Positions 1 through 11,226 of a stretch of DNA of 64,000 nt are shown here, piece by piece (position 1 is the first letter of the stretch; the number at the start of each line of letters is the position of its first letter). The notes beneath the pieces are model-generated. The model was not told the origin of the DNA, did not search any database, and saw only the letters and a program-made list of their open reading frames with translations. A program made the position numbers and the translations under genes. This stretch comes from Megamerina dolium (Eukaryota; Arthropoda; Insecta; Diptera; Megamerinidae): contig OY978525.1 in the NCBI GenBank assembly GCA_963854835.1, positions 48,520,196 to 48,584,195 of the forward strand, written 5' to 3'.

Positions 1-132
1 GTGTACATGCATCGCTGATGCTAACCACTGATCCCACTTAGACCCATCTTCTATAAAAAAAACTCCTAAGATATTGTGCTAAAACTCTGTGGCTTCTTTC
101 TAAAGAACCATTTGCTTGTGGATGGTACGGTG

Positions 133-441
133 TTATATGTAACTTTTTAACACCCAGCATCTTGCATGTATCGGAAACAATTTCGAAGTGATATTCGTAC
201 CATTATCAGTCACTAAAATTGTTGGTATGTTATATCGAGTAATAATTTCGTTGTAAAACGCTTTTGCTACTGTGATAGCTTCCGCATCTGGTATAGCTAC
301 ACAAATAAAAATTTTGGATAAATCAGCTTGAAATGTAAATATGTATTTGATTTCAGATGTCATCTCTGGAAGAAATCCTACCATGTCCATATATACCTTT
401 TTAAATTGCTTGGATGGTGTATCAGTTAATACCATTGGCAT
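133..441 (-). pseudogene. Integrase core fragment of gypsy element
   Basis: A 102-codon open stretch carries the middle of a retroviral-type integrase core: an aspartate-containing strand (MDMVGFLPE) followed by the second catalytic aspartate in LVTDNGTN. In intact elements this enzyme joins element DNA to the chromosome in the nucleus. The zinc-binding N-terminus is not in this open stretch, and the C-terminal part with the catalytic Glu is lost by frameshift after residue 90. Clearly non-functional. Confidence 0.8.
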
Positions 442-559
442 TTTCGTAAACCTCGAGCTCTTGTTAGTTTGTTATTTCTTACAACTTTTAACATAATTTA
501 ACACAGTTTATGTCTGAAACGTGCCAAACAAGATGTCTTTCAGTTCTGCAAGTCCTCCT

Positions 560-1200
560 AAGGGCTCTTGGCCGGTTTAGATTTTGAATGGTCTACCCAG
601 TAGATAAGCTCTGTAATTCTTTACAGCCCACACGATAGTCAAGAATTCCTTTTCAATAGTGGACTATTTTTTCTCAGTATCATTGAGTGCTATTGGTCGT
701 TCTTTTCCAATTCCACCCTGCGATAGAACTGCACCCAAGGCTTCATTGCTAACGTCTGTTATCAGCACAAAAGATTTGGAAAAATCAGGATATGCTAAAA
801 TTGATGGAAAGCAAATTGCCGCCTTTAAGTCTTCAAAAGCTTTCTGTCATTTTTCGGTCCACTCAAATTTTTGGTCTTTCCTTAGTAATTGATTAATTGG
901 TAGTGCCTTGCCTGCCATATTTTCAACGTGTTGTGCCAAATTCCGACCGTAGACAATAATATCATCCAAATTTACAAAACAATATATTCCTTGGAGTCCA
1001 GTCAATACATGATTCACTAATCTTTGAAAAGTAGCAGATGCTCCCGTTAACCCAAAAGGCATTCTATTAAATTCATAATGCCCGACAATTGATCTAAAAG
1101 CCATTTTTTCTCTGTCCGATTCTTCCATTAGCACTTGATGATACCCATTGGCCAGATCAAGTGTAGTGAAATATTTACTATGACCTAACTGATCAAATAT
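560..1200 (-). pseudogene. Reverse transcriptase and RNase H fragment of gypsy element
   Basis: The minus-strand ORF at 847-1134 contains RT motifs: EFNRMPFGLTGA (palm and fingers), then FVNLDDIIVYG, where gypsy normally has YxDD. It then enters the RT-RNase H connection (FEWTEK). The RNase H part (560-840) is only readable through stops and frame changes. It belongs to the relic at 1-1990. The Asn-Leu before the catalytic DD is a divergence from the normal motif. Confidence 0.8.
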
Positions 1201-1475
1201 TTCATCGATATTTCATTGGAACTAATATTATTGGGGAATTACAAGGAAAGGAGCCGGGAACAATTACTCCATCCTCCAACAATTTATTTACCTGCCTATC
1301 GATTTCTTACTTGTGCACTTTTGATAGTCTGTATTGTCTTTGATTGATTTGTATAATACAATCTATCGCTTTCTAAAAAAATTAATCGTGGAACGATCTG
1401 AATATGTCTTCTAGGGATTTCCTTTGGATCTAGAGTGTACAGAATGATGAAGGTTAGTACTTAAATCGATTTATT

Positions 1476-1990
1476 TTGAGCTCATCATTTACAATATACG
1501 AATCTGCACTCGTAATGAGCATTGGGACATACACTGTGTTGCCCGTTACACTGCTAATTGTCTCCCTCAAGTTTCTCTTCTATAACGGTTTTAAGTTTCG
1601 TATTTACTTTAATGGGGACTACCTTCATAGTCCTCCGAGGTACTACAACCTCACTGATGTGGAGTACTCTATTAGCCTCGTTCAACGATTTGAGAGGTAA
1701 ACTTATCAAATGCTGTTTGATAGTGATATGCATTTCGGTTGAGGAGCGATCGGTTCCATAAATTGTCTCTTCCTAGGATACCATCTGCAGGTATCCCTCT
1801 ATAGGTATTACATGCAATTCTATAATCAAATCCTTAGTCCTTTCATGTTGGACTGCTATTGGCCCTAACGTGATGGCAAATCCTCCGAATGCACCACTAA
1901 GATTTTTCCTTGAATTCCCTATCTTGCTAACGTATTTATTAATTACTATTGATTTTACTAAACTGATCTCTGGCTGTACCTGGGAAAAAA
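1476..1990 (-). pseudogene. Aspartic protease region of gypsy element
   Basis: Minus-strand translation gives a recognisable retropepsin tail: YRGIPADGILGRDNLW around 1740-1800, with the hydrophobic-hydrophobic-G-R-D signature that closes the fold, followed by VVPRRTMKVVPIKVNTK near 1600-1650. The upstream active-site DTG could not be placed. It lies immediately upstream of RT, as expected for a gypsy pol polyprotein. The plus-strand ORFs here are shadows. Confidence 0.6.
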
Positions 1991-2988
1991 AAAATTACCC
2001 TTATAAGTCCTACACCGGCTTTGCGACCATCTGTATTCTTAGATAAATGTTGTTCTTGATAGCTGGCCTTTGACCTGGCGCAAAAAAAAAAGAACCTTTA
2101 TAGACCCGACACCGTCTTTGCGACCATCAGTATTTTTAGATAAAAGTCTTTCTTGATTGGGCGCAAACAATTTTTTTTTAAATTCTTTTATTTACATTTA
2201 TCATTATAATTCTCCTTTTTCTCACTACTTTTTCCGTATACACATAATTGCAGTAGACAAAATATGAGGATAAAAAAAATATTAAAAAATCCATAAAAAA
2301 TATTTTTTAATATGTTTAATACACCATTGGAAAGGAAACTGTATTGCCTGTATTGCCTTGAATATGGCTCTAAATTTTTTATAGGTCAATGGTGATAAAA
2401 TTTCGATAAAACATCGATTTTTGAAAAAAACATTTTTAAAATTTTTTTATTTTGATCATAACTTTTAAAGTGTTCACAATAGGTTATGAATGTTATATAT
2501 CACTGAAAAGGTATTAAAAATACCCTTTATGGGTATCAACCCATATTGTAAATAAAATTCCGAATTTATTGAGTAATTCTGATCGTAAATTTGAACTTTG
2601 ACCTTGAGCCACGCCTCATGTGGGCGTGGATTTTAGGATTTTTATATCCCCAAGTGGGCTATTCTGCACTTATGCCATATTTCTTCCTTCAAATATTGTA
2701 TTTTATATCCTAGCAATTATTATCTAACTTTTTTTTGTTAATTCATCTATGTATCATCATATATCGACAAATCTATAGAACCTTTAGGTTACTGTATTAT
2801 TTTAACAAAGACACTGATAATTCGTTTTGTGATTTGTTAAATTAAGATTACTTATTAATAGAAATGTTTTAATAAATTATGATGGTACTTTTTATTATTT
2901 CGTCCTATTTTAATAGCCGTCATTACTGGACTGTTCACATGTATCTCTTCGTATGCTCCAGTCCAGTTGGACTAAATTTGTTTTTCCT
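1991..2988. repeat. AT-rich stretch with dispersed repeats shared with the 8.2-8.5 kb region
   Basis: No coding signal was seen. Two imperfect direct copies of a unit containing ACCGxCTTTGCGACCATC, then TTCTTGAT and GGCGCAA, lie at about 2007-2085 and 2098-2167. A related unit occurs in inverse orientation at 8245-8340. A second block (2280-2400, with TTGAATATGGCTCTAAATTT) is repeated at about 8405-8545. This looks like a fragment of the same repeat family that flanks the Merlin relic. Confidence 0.5.
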
Positions 2989-3352
2989 AGTCTGATTTCT
3001 GTGGTCTGGTGGTCTGGTGGTGTTTTCACAAGGTAACATGTCTAACTGCCTCAACCGGGTGGGGCTAGCGCAATCCTTGTTGAACTCATCGCAAGTCAAC
3101 TCACTGGCTGTCATGTAGTTTGATCTGAGCGCTATGTGATGATACCTTTATTTGTTAATGAGGGGTAGTCATATAGCTTGCTCTGCTTACTATGTGATGG
3201 CGCTTTCATTATTATTAATGGGGGCCCACCGGGCAACGTCTTCCTGGCACCCGCTGGGAGGCGGCTGAAGTGAGTGGCGAAAATCTCCTCGGTTAGAGGT
3301 TGTGCGTTGGGTTTGGGACCCGCCACATAAAAAAAACCCTCCAATGAAAAAA

Positions 3353-4606
3353 ACAAATATGCCTCGGATAAGGACTACCGCTTTTGTTGATGACCCCCGC
3401 AAACGAAAAAAGAACAACGATTTACGGATATGCACCTGGAATGTCCGGTCCCTTTATAGGGAGGGTGCCTCTATCCAGCTGGTTGATGTCCTCGAAAAAT
3501 ACAGAGCTGGCATTACCGCTCTCCAGGAAATGCGATGGACATAACAGGGCTGCTCCAAAAGAGCGTCCTGTGACATCTACTACAGTTGCCATGCTGAAAG
3601 GCACGAATTAGGATGTGGATTTTTGGTCAGCAAGAGACTACGACATCTTGTCTCACAGTTCACGCCTGTAAACGAACGGCTGGCCACAATCCGCATCAAG
3701 GCAAAATTTTTCAACATCAGCCTTATATGTGCGCACGCTCCGACGGATGAGAAGGACAATGTCACCAAGAAGAGCTTCTTTCAGCGCCTCGAAGAAGCTT
3801 ATGACCGCTGCCTCCGCCACGATATCAAAATCGTGCTTGGCGACTTTAATGCCAGGGCGGGCAAGGAAGGTACCTTTGGTCCAACTTTCGGAAAATTCAG
3901 CCTCCACCAGAACACCTCCTATAACGGAATGAGGCTGATCGACTTCGCCGCAGCACGAAACATGGTAATTGGTGGTACCAGATTCCAGCATCTCGAAATC
4001 CACAAAGCGACATGGCTGTCTCCAGATCAACGTACAAGAAACCAAATTGATCATGTGGTGATTGACGGAAGGCATACTTCCTGTGTGATGGACGTGAAAT
4101 CGATCCGTGGTGCCAACATCGGCTCGGATCAATACCTTGTTGCAGCTAAGGTGCGCACACGCCTATGTGTCGCAAATAACAAGAGAAGGCCCACACAGAG
4201 AAAGCTCGACGTCAGTAAGCTGCAATCACCAGAGACAGCAGATGCATTTTCCACTCGACTATCGGATCTGCTTATGCAGAACACTCCCCCACTTGATGAT
4301 ACATGCGCACGGTGGACACATATATCCCACTCCATGACTACTGCTGCCGAGGAGGTAATCGGTTATTACGGCCTTCTGAGGAATGAGTGGTATGATCAGG
4401 AGTGTCGCGACACTATCGCAAAGAAAGATGCCACCTACAGAAGAACCCTGCGTGCAGGTGCAACGCGAGCTGTTAAGGAGCGGTACAGAGAGAAAAGAAG
4501 TGCAGAGAGACGTCTTTTCAAAAGCAGGAAAAGAGAACAAGAAAGACGCGGGTGTGAGAAGATAGAGATGTGTACCGACAAAAAAGAGAAACGAAAATTC
4601 TTCTAA
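3353..4606 (+). pseudogene. RTE endonuclease domain (broken)
   Basis: This is the N-terminal half of the RTE polyprotein. It nicks chromosomal DNA to prime reverse transcription. Motifs of the exonuclease-endonuclease-phosphatase fold are visible in order: ICTWNVRSL, LQEMRW, the DFNAR loop (VLGDFNARAGKEG), and NQIDHVVIDG with the D-H pair. In host databases this family is often mislabelled craniofacial development protein 2-like. Lesions: TAA at about 3541-3543 right after EMRWT with a frame change, and a nonsense codon at 4604-4606 where copy 2 reads Glu (KFFEK). Confidence 0.85.
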
Positions 4607-6317
4607 AAGATAAAGCGCCTGAGTGGAGGTTTAAATCCCTTCTTCTTGTCGTGATGGAAATGGGAATCTGGTTACGGATGTCCAGAGTGTACTGAGCCTA
4701 TGGAAAGAACACTTCTCCACGTTACTGAATGGCGATGCTACGAACAATTCCGCCAGTGAAGGAGTTTGCCCTATAACCCCAATTACAGATGATAGTGTTG
4801 ATATTCCACCACCCGACTATGACGAGGTTGAAACGGCCATTTTAAGGCTAAAGAACAACAAAGCTGCAGGTGCTGATGGCCTGCCTGCCGAGTTGTTTAA
4901 GACCGGAGGCGATGAGCTGCTAACTCGCATGCACCAGCTCATAAGCAGAATATGGTCAGATGAAAGCATACCTGATGATTGGAGGCTCAGTGTTCTCTGT
5001 CCTGTACATTAAAAGGGAGACCCCACAATTTGCACCAACTACCGTGGAATAAGTCTCCTGAGCATCGCATACAAGGTTCTATCGAGCGTACTGTGTGAAA
5101 GGTTGAAGCCTATGCTCAGCGACCTGATTGGACCTTATCAGTGTGGCTTCAGACCTGGTAAATCCACCATCGACCAGATTTTCACACTACGCCAAATCCT
5201 GGAGAAGACCCAAGAAAAACAGATCGACACACACCACCTATTTGTTGATTATAAAGCCGCTTTCGACAGTCCGGTAAGGGATTACCTCTACGCAACAATG
5301 TCTGAGTTCGGTATTCCTGCAAAGCTCATTCGACTTTGTAGAATGACACTGCATAACTCCCGTTGTGCAGTGAAAATTGGGAAGGACCTCTCCGCACCGT
5401 TTAATACCGAACGGGGTTTCAGACAAGGTGATTCGTTATCGTGCGACTTCTTCAATCTTATTATGGAGAAAATAATACGAGCTGCTGATCTACGACATAA
5501 TGGCACTATCTTCAACAAAAGTGTCATGCTGTTAGCGTATGCCGACGATATTGACATAATCGGCACGAACACGCGAGCAGTCAGTGCAGCATTCTCAGAG
5601 TTGGAAAGAGAGTCGCGTCGGGTGGGTCTCACGGTGAACGAGGGCAAGACGAAGTATCTAGTGTCAACAAACAAAGAGTCCCGGCGTCTTGGACACCACG
5701 TCACTGTTGACAACTACGCTTTTGAAGTAGTAAGAGACTTTGTGTATTTTGGAACCAGCATTTACAGCAGTAATGACGTCTGCTTGGAGATCATGCGCAG
5801 GATAACTCTTGCTAACAGGTGTTTCTTTGGGCTGAGTAAGCAATTGAGAAGTCTAGCCCTCTCTCGAAGAACGAAAACTACACTCTACAAGTCTTTCATC
5901 ATGCCTGTCCTAACATATGGCGCTGAATCCTGGACAATTTCCACCTCCGATGAGCGAATACTTGGAGTTTTCGAGAGAAAAGTCATACGCAAGATCTTTG
6001 GACCTATTTGCGTTGGTGGCGAGTACCGAATAAGGTACAACCATGAGCTGTACGAGCTGTATGCCGATATTGACATAGTAAAGCGCATCAAAATCCAGCG
6101 GCTGCGCTGGCTAGGTCATGTCGAGGGAATGGAAGAACACGCTCCAGCTAAGAAGGTGTTATATTCGGAACCCGCTGGAGGGCGACGCAAAAGAGGAAGA
6201 CCAAACCTCCGGTGGAAAGACCAAGTACTGGAGAACCTGACGGCGCTTGGAATTTCTAACTGGCGCCAGCTAGCGAAGAACAGAGATGGCTGGCGAAGCA
6301 TGTTATTTTCGGCCTAA
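4607..6317 (+). pseudogene. RTE reverse transcriptase domain (open 404-codon stretch after an in-frame stop)
   Basis: The open stretch 5103-6317 encodes reverse transcriptase: FRPGKSTIDQIF, DYKAAFDS (palm Asp), ERGFRQGDSLSCDFFN, and YADDIDIIG with the catalytic Asp pair. A C-terminal thumb and RLRWLGHVE region follows, typical of RTE. Upstream sequence from 4607 reads in the same frame (NNKAAGADGLPAELF, NYRGISLL) but is interrupted by TAA at 5010-5012. That stop is present at the identical place in copy 2 (12532-12534). A small indel near 4630-4645 also separates it from the endonuclease part. Confidence 0.9.
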
Positions 6318-6342
6318 ATCGATATTCGGTTGTTATGGCCAC

Positions 6343-6357
6343 ATAAGAAGAAGAAGA
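6343..6357 (+). repeat. (AAG)n 3' tail of RTE copy 1
   Basis: After the conserved 3' end GTTATGGCCACATAAG the element ends in AAG repeats. Copies 2 and 6 end in AAGT repeats after the same CCACATAA terminus, so the tail unit differs between insertions. Confidence 0.8.
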
Positions 6358-6390
6358 AGTCTGATTTCTCAATAATACTTTGTCCCCTAC

Positions 6391-6515
6391 GTGGTTGCCG
6401 TAGATGAGTGGTTAGTGTGTTGGACTTCTGATCTATAGGTTGTGAGTTCAATCACCGACTGAAGCATAACAAATTTAATATCAACAAAATTTTTCTTTCG
6501 AACGGTACCCAGTCG
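6391..6515 (+). repeat. tRNA-derived SINE, 5' fragment
   Basis: It matches the first roughly 125 bp of the SINE seen intact at 43776-44105: A-box-like GAGTGGTTAGTGTGTTGG, B-box-like GAGTTCAATC, then ACAAATTTAATATC. It is diverged and truncated, and starts some 20 bp after the RTE insertion. Confidence 0.65.
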
Positions 6516-6544
6516 TACTCAAGTTTAGCTGATTTGTTTGCCTT

Positions 6545-7395
6545 TTCCTGATTTTCTCTAAACTCTAAATAATAAGGTATTCTGCTAAAGGTCTGTGACT
6601 TGTTTCTAAAGAACCATTTACTTGTGGATGATTTGATGTAATATGTGATTTTTTAACACTTGTTTTGTATGAAAACAATTTCGAAGTCGAACCATTGTCA
6701 GTTACTAAAAATTTTGATATGTTATATCGTGCGAGAACTTCGTTGTAAAACGCTTTTGCTGCTGTACTAGACTCTGCATCAGATATAGCTACGCTAAATG
6801 TGAGATACAATATACTCTTTTCCAAGTGCCGTCTCTGGAAGAATTTCTACCATACCTTCCTACCTTTTCAAATGTCTTAAAAGGTGTTTAACATACTTTT
6901 CTACTTATACTGTCTTCTAATACTGGAAAAAGTTTTGAGGGTACCCTGGTGTCCTTCTATAGGTGAATCATGGAAGTTGCGAAGTACCGTCAATATATCT
7001 TTTTCATTAGTGAGTAATTCCGCATTCTTATTTTCTTGATTTTTGCTTTGTCATCTAGTAATAACTAATCATCAGAAATTTTCTCAGGCTCACCTTGTCT
7101 TACAATTTCATTCCGTATAAAACGAGTCACAACCATTGTTAATTCATGATTCTGTTGTGGAGCTCTTCTGAGGGCATCAGCGTTCAGATTCATTTTGCCT
7201 GGATTATACATTATTTCAAAATCAAATTCAGATAGTGTATGTCAAAAACATGTCAATCGAGTTGTCTGGTCATTCAGATATGCAATTCCTCTTACGGGCT
7301 GATGATCGGTGTAAATCTTGAATGGTCTACGCCGTAGATAGGCCTTATAATTACTTACAGCAATAGTAGGATATCTTTTCTCGGTATCAGTGAAT
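6545..7395 (-). mobile_element. Ty3/gypsy pol relic 2 (RNase H to integrase)
   Basis: It is homologous at DNA level to the relic at 1-700. Integrase core is readable at 6565-6825 (KAFYNEVLARYN, LVTDNGS, SNHPQVNGSLE), and RNase H remnants lie at about 7280-7395. Stops and deletions make it dead. In the integrase ORF the catalytic region retains the Asp-Asn-Gly motif. Confidence 0.75.
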
Positions 7396-7439
7396 GCTCT
7401 GCTCGTAAAGGATATATATACCTTCGTTGTAATATGTAA

Positions 7440-8120
7440 AATTATTTCAGATGTCGTGCGAAGTTTTTGGCGAAGGGAAAGAAAACGGCAAGATGCAATA
7501 TTGACTTGACGCTGAGAATGGCACTTCGATAAGTCGAATTGGACATTTGGTCATACGGCCATATATTGGACAAGCTTTTGTCGGCAAGTGGCGTATGACG
7601 GTATGGTAACTAAAATCCAAAAAATTGGCGGAGTAGGAAAAACTGTATAACTCTACGAAAGTAAGTTCTGGAGGAGGAAGTACCATAAGGGTCATGCAGT
7701 TGAGGGGCAGCGGTTGTTTGAAGATGTAGAGAGAGGTAGTAACCTCTGCTTTATTGTCTCTGTGGAGAGGAGAGATAAGGAAATCCTGTTCTCGATAATC
7801 AAGGACTGGATTCATCCGGGCACAACTATTGTGTCTGGGATTTGGAGGGTATGTTTAAATTAAATTTCTCACTTAGTCAATTAATAACAGTTTTATATTT
7901 AAGGCTTATGAATGTTTATCGGAGGAGGGTTTTGAACACTTTAAACGGTACCACTCCATAAACCTGAGAGACCCCAAAATTCTCCTGAACACCAACATAA
8001 TTGAAGGGCTATGGAGGCATGTGAAGCACTCGATGCCCCAATATCACAGAAGTAAGCGCCACTTCCATGGGTATTTTGCAAAATTCATGCTTCAAAAACA
8101 CTGATGTGCCTAAGCATTTT
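7440..8120 (+). pseudogene. Merlin (IS1595/ISXO2-type) DNA transposase relic with a short intron
   Basis: Plus-strand translation gives the ISXO2-like transposase core: FWRRKYHKGH, then VERRDKEILFSIIKDWIHPG, then after a 55-bp GT-AG intron (7849-7903) AYECLSEEGF and NIIEGLWRHVKHSMPQYH (the NxIE..WRxVK signature). Exon joining across TGGAGG|GCTTAT keeps the frame. The expected first catalytic motif (I/V-D-E) reads LYE at 7651-7659, so Asp is replaced by Tyr, and TAA precedes it at 7648-7650. It is therefore an inactive Merlin-family copy. Terminal repeats could not be fixed. Confidence 0.75.
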
Positions 8121-8219
8121 TTCAAGATGGCTGGTACGTTATAAAATCCGCTGCAGCCTTCTTTTGTTGAATTTGCAAATGTAGAATGACATGAAATTGA
8201 AGTAGAATAAAAAAAAAAA

Positions 8220-8545
8220 GAATTACATACTAAAAATACTTTTTTGTGAAATATTGATGGTCGTGAAGTCGGCGTCGGGCCTAAAGGGTTTTTCTTGCGC
8301 ACGGCCGAAGGCCGTCTATCAAGAAAGACTTATCCGAAAATGATGATTGCGAAACTAAATTTGAAGACATACAGGTAATTCTATCGAAAGCCATCCATAT
8401 TAAAAGAATTTCATGAAGTATCAACTTAAAAAAAATATTTTAAATATGTTTTATATACCATTGAAAAGGTAATTGTATGGCCTTGAATATGGTTCTAAAT
8501 TTTTTATGGGTCAATAGTGATTATATCGACGGCGAAAACAAAAAT
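8220..8545. repeat. Dispersed repeat shared with 2.0-2.4 kb
   Basis: It contains GGTCGTGAAGTCGGCGTCGGGCC, a palindromic ACGGCCGAAGGCCGT core at about 8300-8315 and TTGAATATGGTTCTAAATTTTTTATGGGTC. Parts recur inverted or direct at 2000-2400. It may be the non-coding 3' part of the Merlin element or an independent repeat. No gene was seen. Confidence 0.4.
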
Positions 8546-8865
8546 ATTATTTCATAGCATACCATTTGGCTACATAATTTAAATACCAATTCCATATCTA
8601 TACATACATAAACAATACATATAATCAATTAGATAAAAAGATAAAATAAACACGACTGTGGAAAGATCACCAAGAGGCTCCGGAGCTACTCCCAAAAATC
8701 CTTCTTGTACCGTATCTTCATTAGAAATTTGAAAATTAGACATTCCAATTAGAAAAACGAAAGAAAGGTGATCTGACACCCGAACTATAATTGAATGACA
8801 GTAAGGCGGCAATAAGTCAAATGGGTGATAAATTTGACATCTGGGAACCAGCTTTAACAACGGTA
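8546..8865. other. Unassigned sequence
   Basis: A minus-strand open stretch at 8579-8896 (VRVSDHLSFVFLIGMSNFQ) has no family I can name and could equally be chance or a retrotransposon scrap. It ends where the RTE fragment begins. Confidence 0.25.
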
Positions 8866-9035
8866 AGATATTGCGAAGGATCACTCTTGCTAACAAGTGC
8901 TACTTTGGGCTAAGTAAGCAATTGAGAAATCTAGACCGCTCTCGAGAAACGAAAACCACTTTCTACAAGTCTCTCATTATGACTTTCCTTAAATATGGTG
9001 TTGTAGCTTGGACAATTACCATCTCAGATGTGAGA
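8866..9035 (+). mobile_element. RTE fragment (RT C-terminal region)
   Basis: It translates to RRITLANKCYFGLSKQL followed by TKTTFYKSLIM, matching the RTE polyprotein at about 5800-5960. Both ends are truncated and no tail is present. Confidence 0.8.
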
Positions 9036-9174
9036 ATTTGTCTTCTTTTAGATGTCTTTTTTTACTTATTGGTTCTTTCTTATGAAACTAAAAATAAGTA
9101 ATAGAGTCTTATAAACTATGGTTACATTTTGGTGATTTAACACCGGTGTGTAGATCAATTACATTTTAGCATTA

Positions 9175-9830
9175 ATTCGAAATTTAAATTGAGATGGCAA
9201 TGTTTATAAGTCATGAAGTTTATAAGTAATTTGATTTGTAAAAGTCATGAAAGACCTTGAAGCACGTGATATATTTGATTTGTATGGTGGTTAAAGTAAA
9301 AGATTTCACAATATTTAATATATTTTTTCTTTTCAGAAGTCTTTGTATTTGAGCTTTAGGATCTCTAACTAAAGTGTTAGGATGATGTTTTAGTCGTTTC
9401 ATATTGCCGTTCCATATTGGTTTAATGATGGATTTAAATATCAGCATTCTATTAGTAAAGAACAATTTAGATGCTTTTCCAATTAGACAATGGAGTTCAG
9501 CTACTTTAAATTTAGCCTGCGATTGGTTAGTTTCAATGTGCTTTTCCATGTGAGTCTTCTATCAGGATGAAAGCCTAGATAAGTCACTTCGTGGTATATT
9601 TTGACCATTTAGATGCTTTAGATCCATTAATTAAATATGAATGCTGTAGACTTTTCTGCACACTTTGTAGTTTTTCTGTCAATTTACTGGGATTATCAGC
9701 GACACACAAGATTGTTTTATCATCTGCAAATGTTGAAGTGAAAATAGTAGTATTTGTTGGTAGATCTGAGGTGTAAAAAAGGACCTAAGACTCTTCCTTT
9801 CGGACTCCACCCATTATCGTATATGATAGA
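9175..9830 (-). mobile_element. Jockey-clade RT relic
   Basis: The minus strand shows degraded jockey reverse transcriptase: a PKGRVLGPF equivalent of PQGSVLGP near 9800, DLPTNTT and FADD near 9740-9760, then the C-terminal LIGKASKLF and IFKSIIKPIWNGNMKRL motifs (9220-9549). Frames change several times. Confidence 0.7.
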
Positions 9831-9879
9831 ATTCAGTACTATCGTTGTTTAACCATAAATTTTCTATTGAAAAGATACT

Positions 9880-10552
9880 TACTTATTTACTTAATTATGT
9901 GGCTATTATAACCGATGATCGATTTAGGCTAAATCTAGCATGCTTCGCTAATCAACTCTTTCCAACTCTTGACGGCGTACAGCTCATATAGCTCATGGTT
10001 GCAGTTTATTCGATACTTACCGCCAACGCAAACTTTTCTCCCGAAAACTCCGAACATTCTCTCATCTCAAGTGGAAATTGTCCAAGCTTCAATGCTATAT
10101 TTAAGGAAAGGCATAATGAGAGACTTGTAGAGAGTGGTTTTCGTTTCTCGGGAGCGGGATCTCAATTGCATACTTAGCGCAAAGTAGCACCTGTTAGCAA
10201 GAATGTTCCTCAATATCTCCAGGCTGACGACAATACTGGTGTTAATGATGGTTCAAATATATACAAAGTCCATCAATACTTCAAAAGTATAGTTATCAAC
10301 AGTGACGTGCTGTCCAAGACGCCGGGACTCTTTATTTGTTGATACTAGGTACTTCTTACCGAAACCCCGTTCGGTATTAAACGGCGGAGGGAGGTCCTTT
10401 ACAATTTTCACTGCACAACGGGAGTTATACAGTGTCGAAGGCGGCTTTACAATCAACAAATATATGGTGTGTGTCGATCTGCTTTCCTTGGGTGTTTTGC
10501 AGGTTTTAGTGCAGTGTGAAAATCTGGTCGATCGAAAGATAGCTCTTTAATA
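9880..10552 (-). mobile_element. RTE fragment with internal deletions (copy 3)
   Basis: The 3' end with a degenerate AAGT tail lies at about 9880-9900 (minus strand). The sequence then matches the RT C-terminus, YLVSTNKESRRLGQHVTVDN at 10300-10345. It then jumps by internal deletion directly to FNTERGFG, and by a second deletion past 10433. The same two deletion joints occur in the piece at 20152-20358, so the two are duplicates of one rearranged copy and not independent insertions. Confidence 0.8.
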
Positions 10553-10607
10553 TTTTGCAAATGTTAACAAGAAAGAGACGGTCGATTTTGTATATAAATA
10601 TACTAGA

Positions 10608-11171
10608 AGTGTAATGAAACAAATTGATATGCTATATTGATCGTGTTAGAGAGTTATTTGTCCTGGGCAAGGATTGCCTCATGAAGGACTAACTAAGCTA
10701 ACCAGTAAATATCTTTTCTGTCCAAGCGTCTGTCAAAGCGGTTGCTTCGCTCCTTCAATTGACAGCTCGTGTGTTGCCACAACAAGCTTGACATTAATGA
10801 GAATAAACCACAGCGTATTAGTGTTAGTTTAATTCTGATTTTTATTTTCGAATATGGGCTCTATTTATACCACATAATTCTTTCCAGAATTTCCAATATT
10901 CCCATCCATTTCCATACGCTGACCTAGATCAATCAACACCTAGGTTGCAGCAAAAACCAATGCTTAGATTTGGGTTAATTGGTCATACATACATAACACT
11001 TAGAGTGGCGACACAATAATTCATTATTGTGTAAACACAATATAATGATATTCTATATTAATGCAAGTGATCGAAAATATCAGTATATCATGTTGCCTGT
11101 GCATTTCAAGAAAAGCGAAATGTAATCAAATAGTGAAACAAAAATAGATATGTATGTATGAACATGTATGT
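10608..11171 (-). repeat. LTR-like dispersed sequence, copy A (continues at 13969-14081)
   Basis: About 540 bp are repeated nearly identically at 18134-18667. On the minus strand it carries a good TATA element GGTATAAATAGAGCCC and candidate LTR boundaries (AGTGTTATG near 11004, ending CATTACA at 10608). No coding sequence was found. I interpret it as an LTR plus flank of an unidentified retrotransposon. The LTR identity is inference, while the repeat itself is directly visible. An RTE element interrupts it. Confidence 0.5.
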
Positions 11172-11184
11172 ACATAATGATATA
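11172..11184. repeat. Target-site duplication (left) of RTE copy 2
   Basis: ACATAATGATATA is repeated exactly at 13956-13968. The uninterrupted single copy is present at 20027-20039 in the paralogous segment, which confirms it as the target site. Confidence 0.92.
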
Positions 11185-11226
11185 CTTACTTACTTACTTA
11201 TGTGGCCATAACAACCGAATATCGAT

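Larger units (their letters stand above)
1..1990 (-). mobile_element. Ty3/gypsy LTR retrotransposon pol relic (integrase, RNase H, RT, protease)
   Basis: Read on the minus strand, the domains run protease (about 1990-1480), reverse transcriptase (about 1200-900), RNase H (about 900-540) and integrase (about 440-1), the normal Ty3/gypsy order. Protease is recognised by the C-terminal ILGRD motif near 1760-1790, RT by MPFGLTGA and by FVNLDDIIVYG in place of the usual YxDD, and integrase by LVTDNGTN. The frame is broken repeatedly by stops and shifts, so this is a dead copy. Its start lies beyond the left window edge and no LTR was found. A sister fragment lies at 6545-7395. Confidence 0.85.
3001..6357 (+). 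mobile_element. Full-length RTE-clade non-LTR retrotransposon (copy 1) with 12-bp TSD
   Basis: Both ends are defined by an exact 12-bp direct repeat AGTCTGATTTCT at 2989-3000 and 6358-6369, where the last AG overlaps the tail. The element starts GTGGTCTGGTGGTCTGG, carries a single long coding region (apurinic-type endonuclease, then reverse transcriptase) and ends in an (AAG)n tail. No poly(A) is present, which is typical of RTE elements. Five further copies or fragments lie in the window (8866-9035, 9880-10552, 11185-13955, 47240-49120, 50923-51569) plus a piece at 20152-20358. At least three disruptive stops make it non-autonomous. Confidence 0.9.

Noticed and set aside
3653..4132. 159-codon antisense ORF (also 13393-13872)
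   Set aside because: It is the shadow of the RTE endonuclease in the opposite strand, and appears in both copies only because the element does.
10608..11171. Firm call of a gypsy LTR on the plus strand (TG start at 10608, TGGCGAC near 11006)
   Set aside because: The minus strand has the better TATA element and no polypurine tract or primer site settles the matter, so it is kept only as LTR-like.
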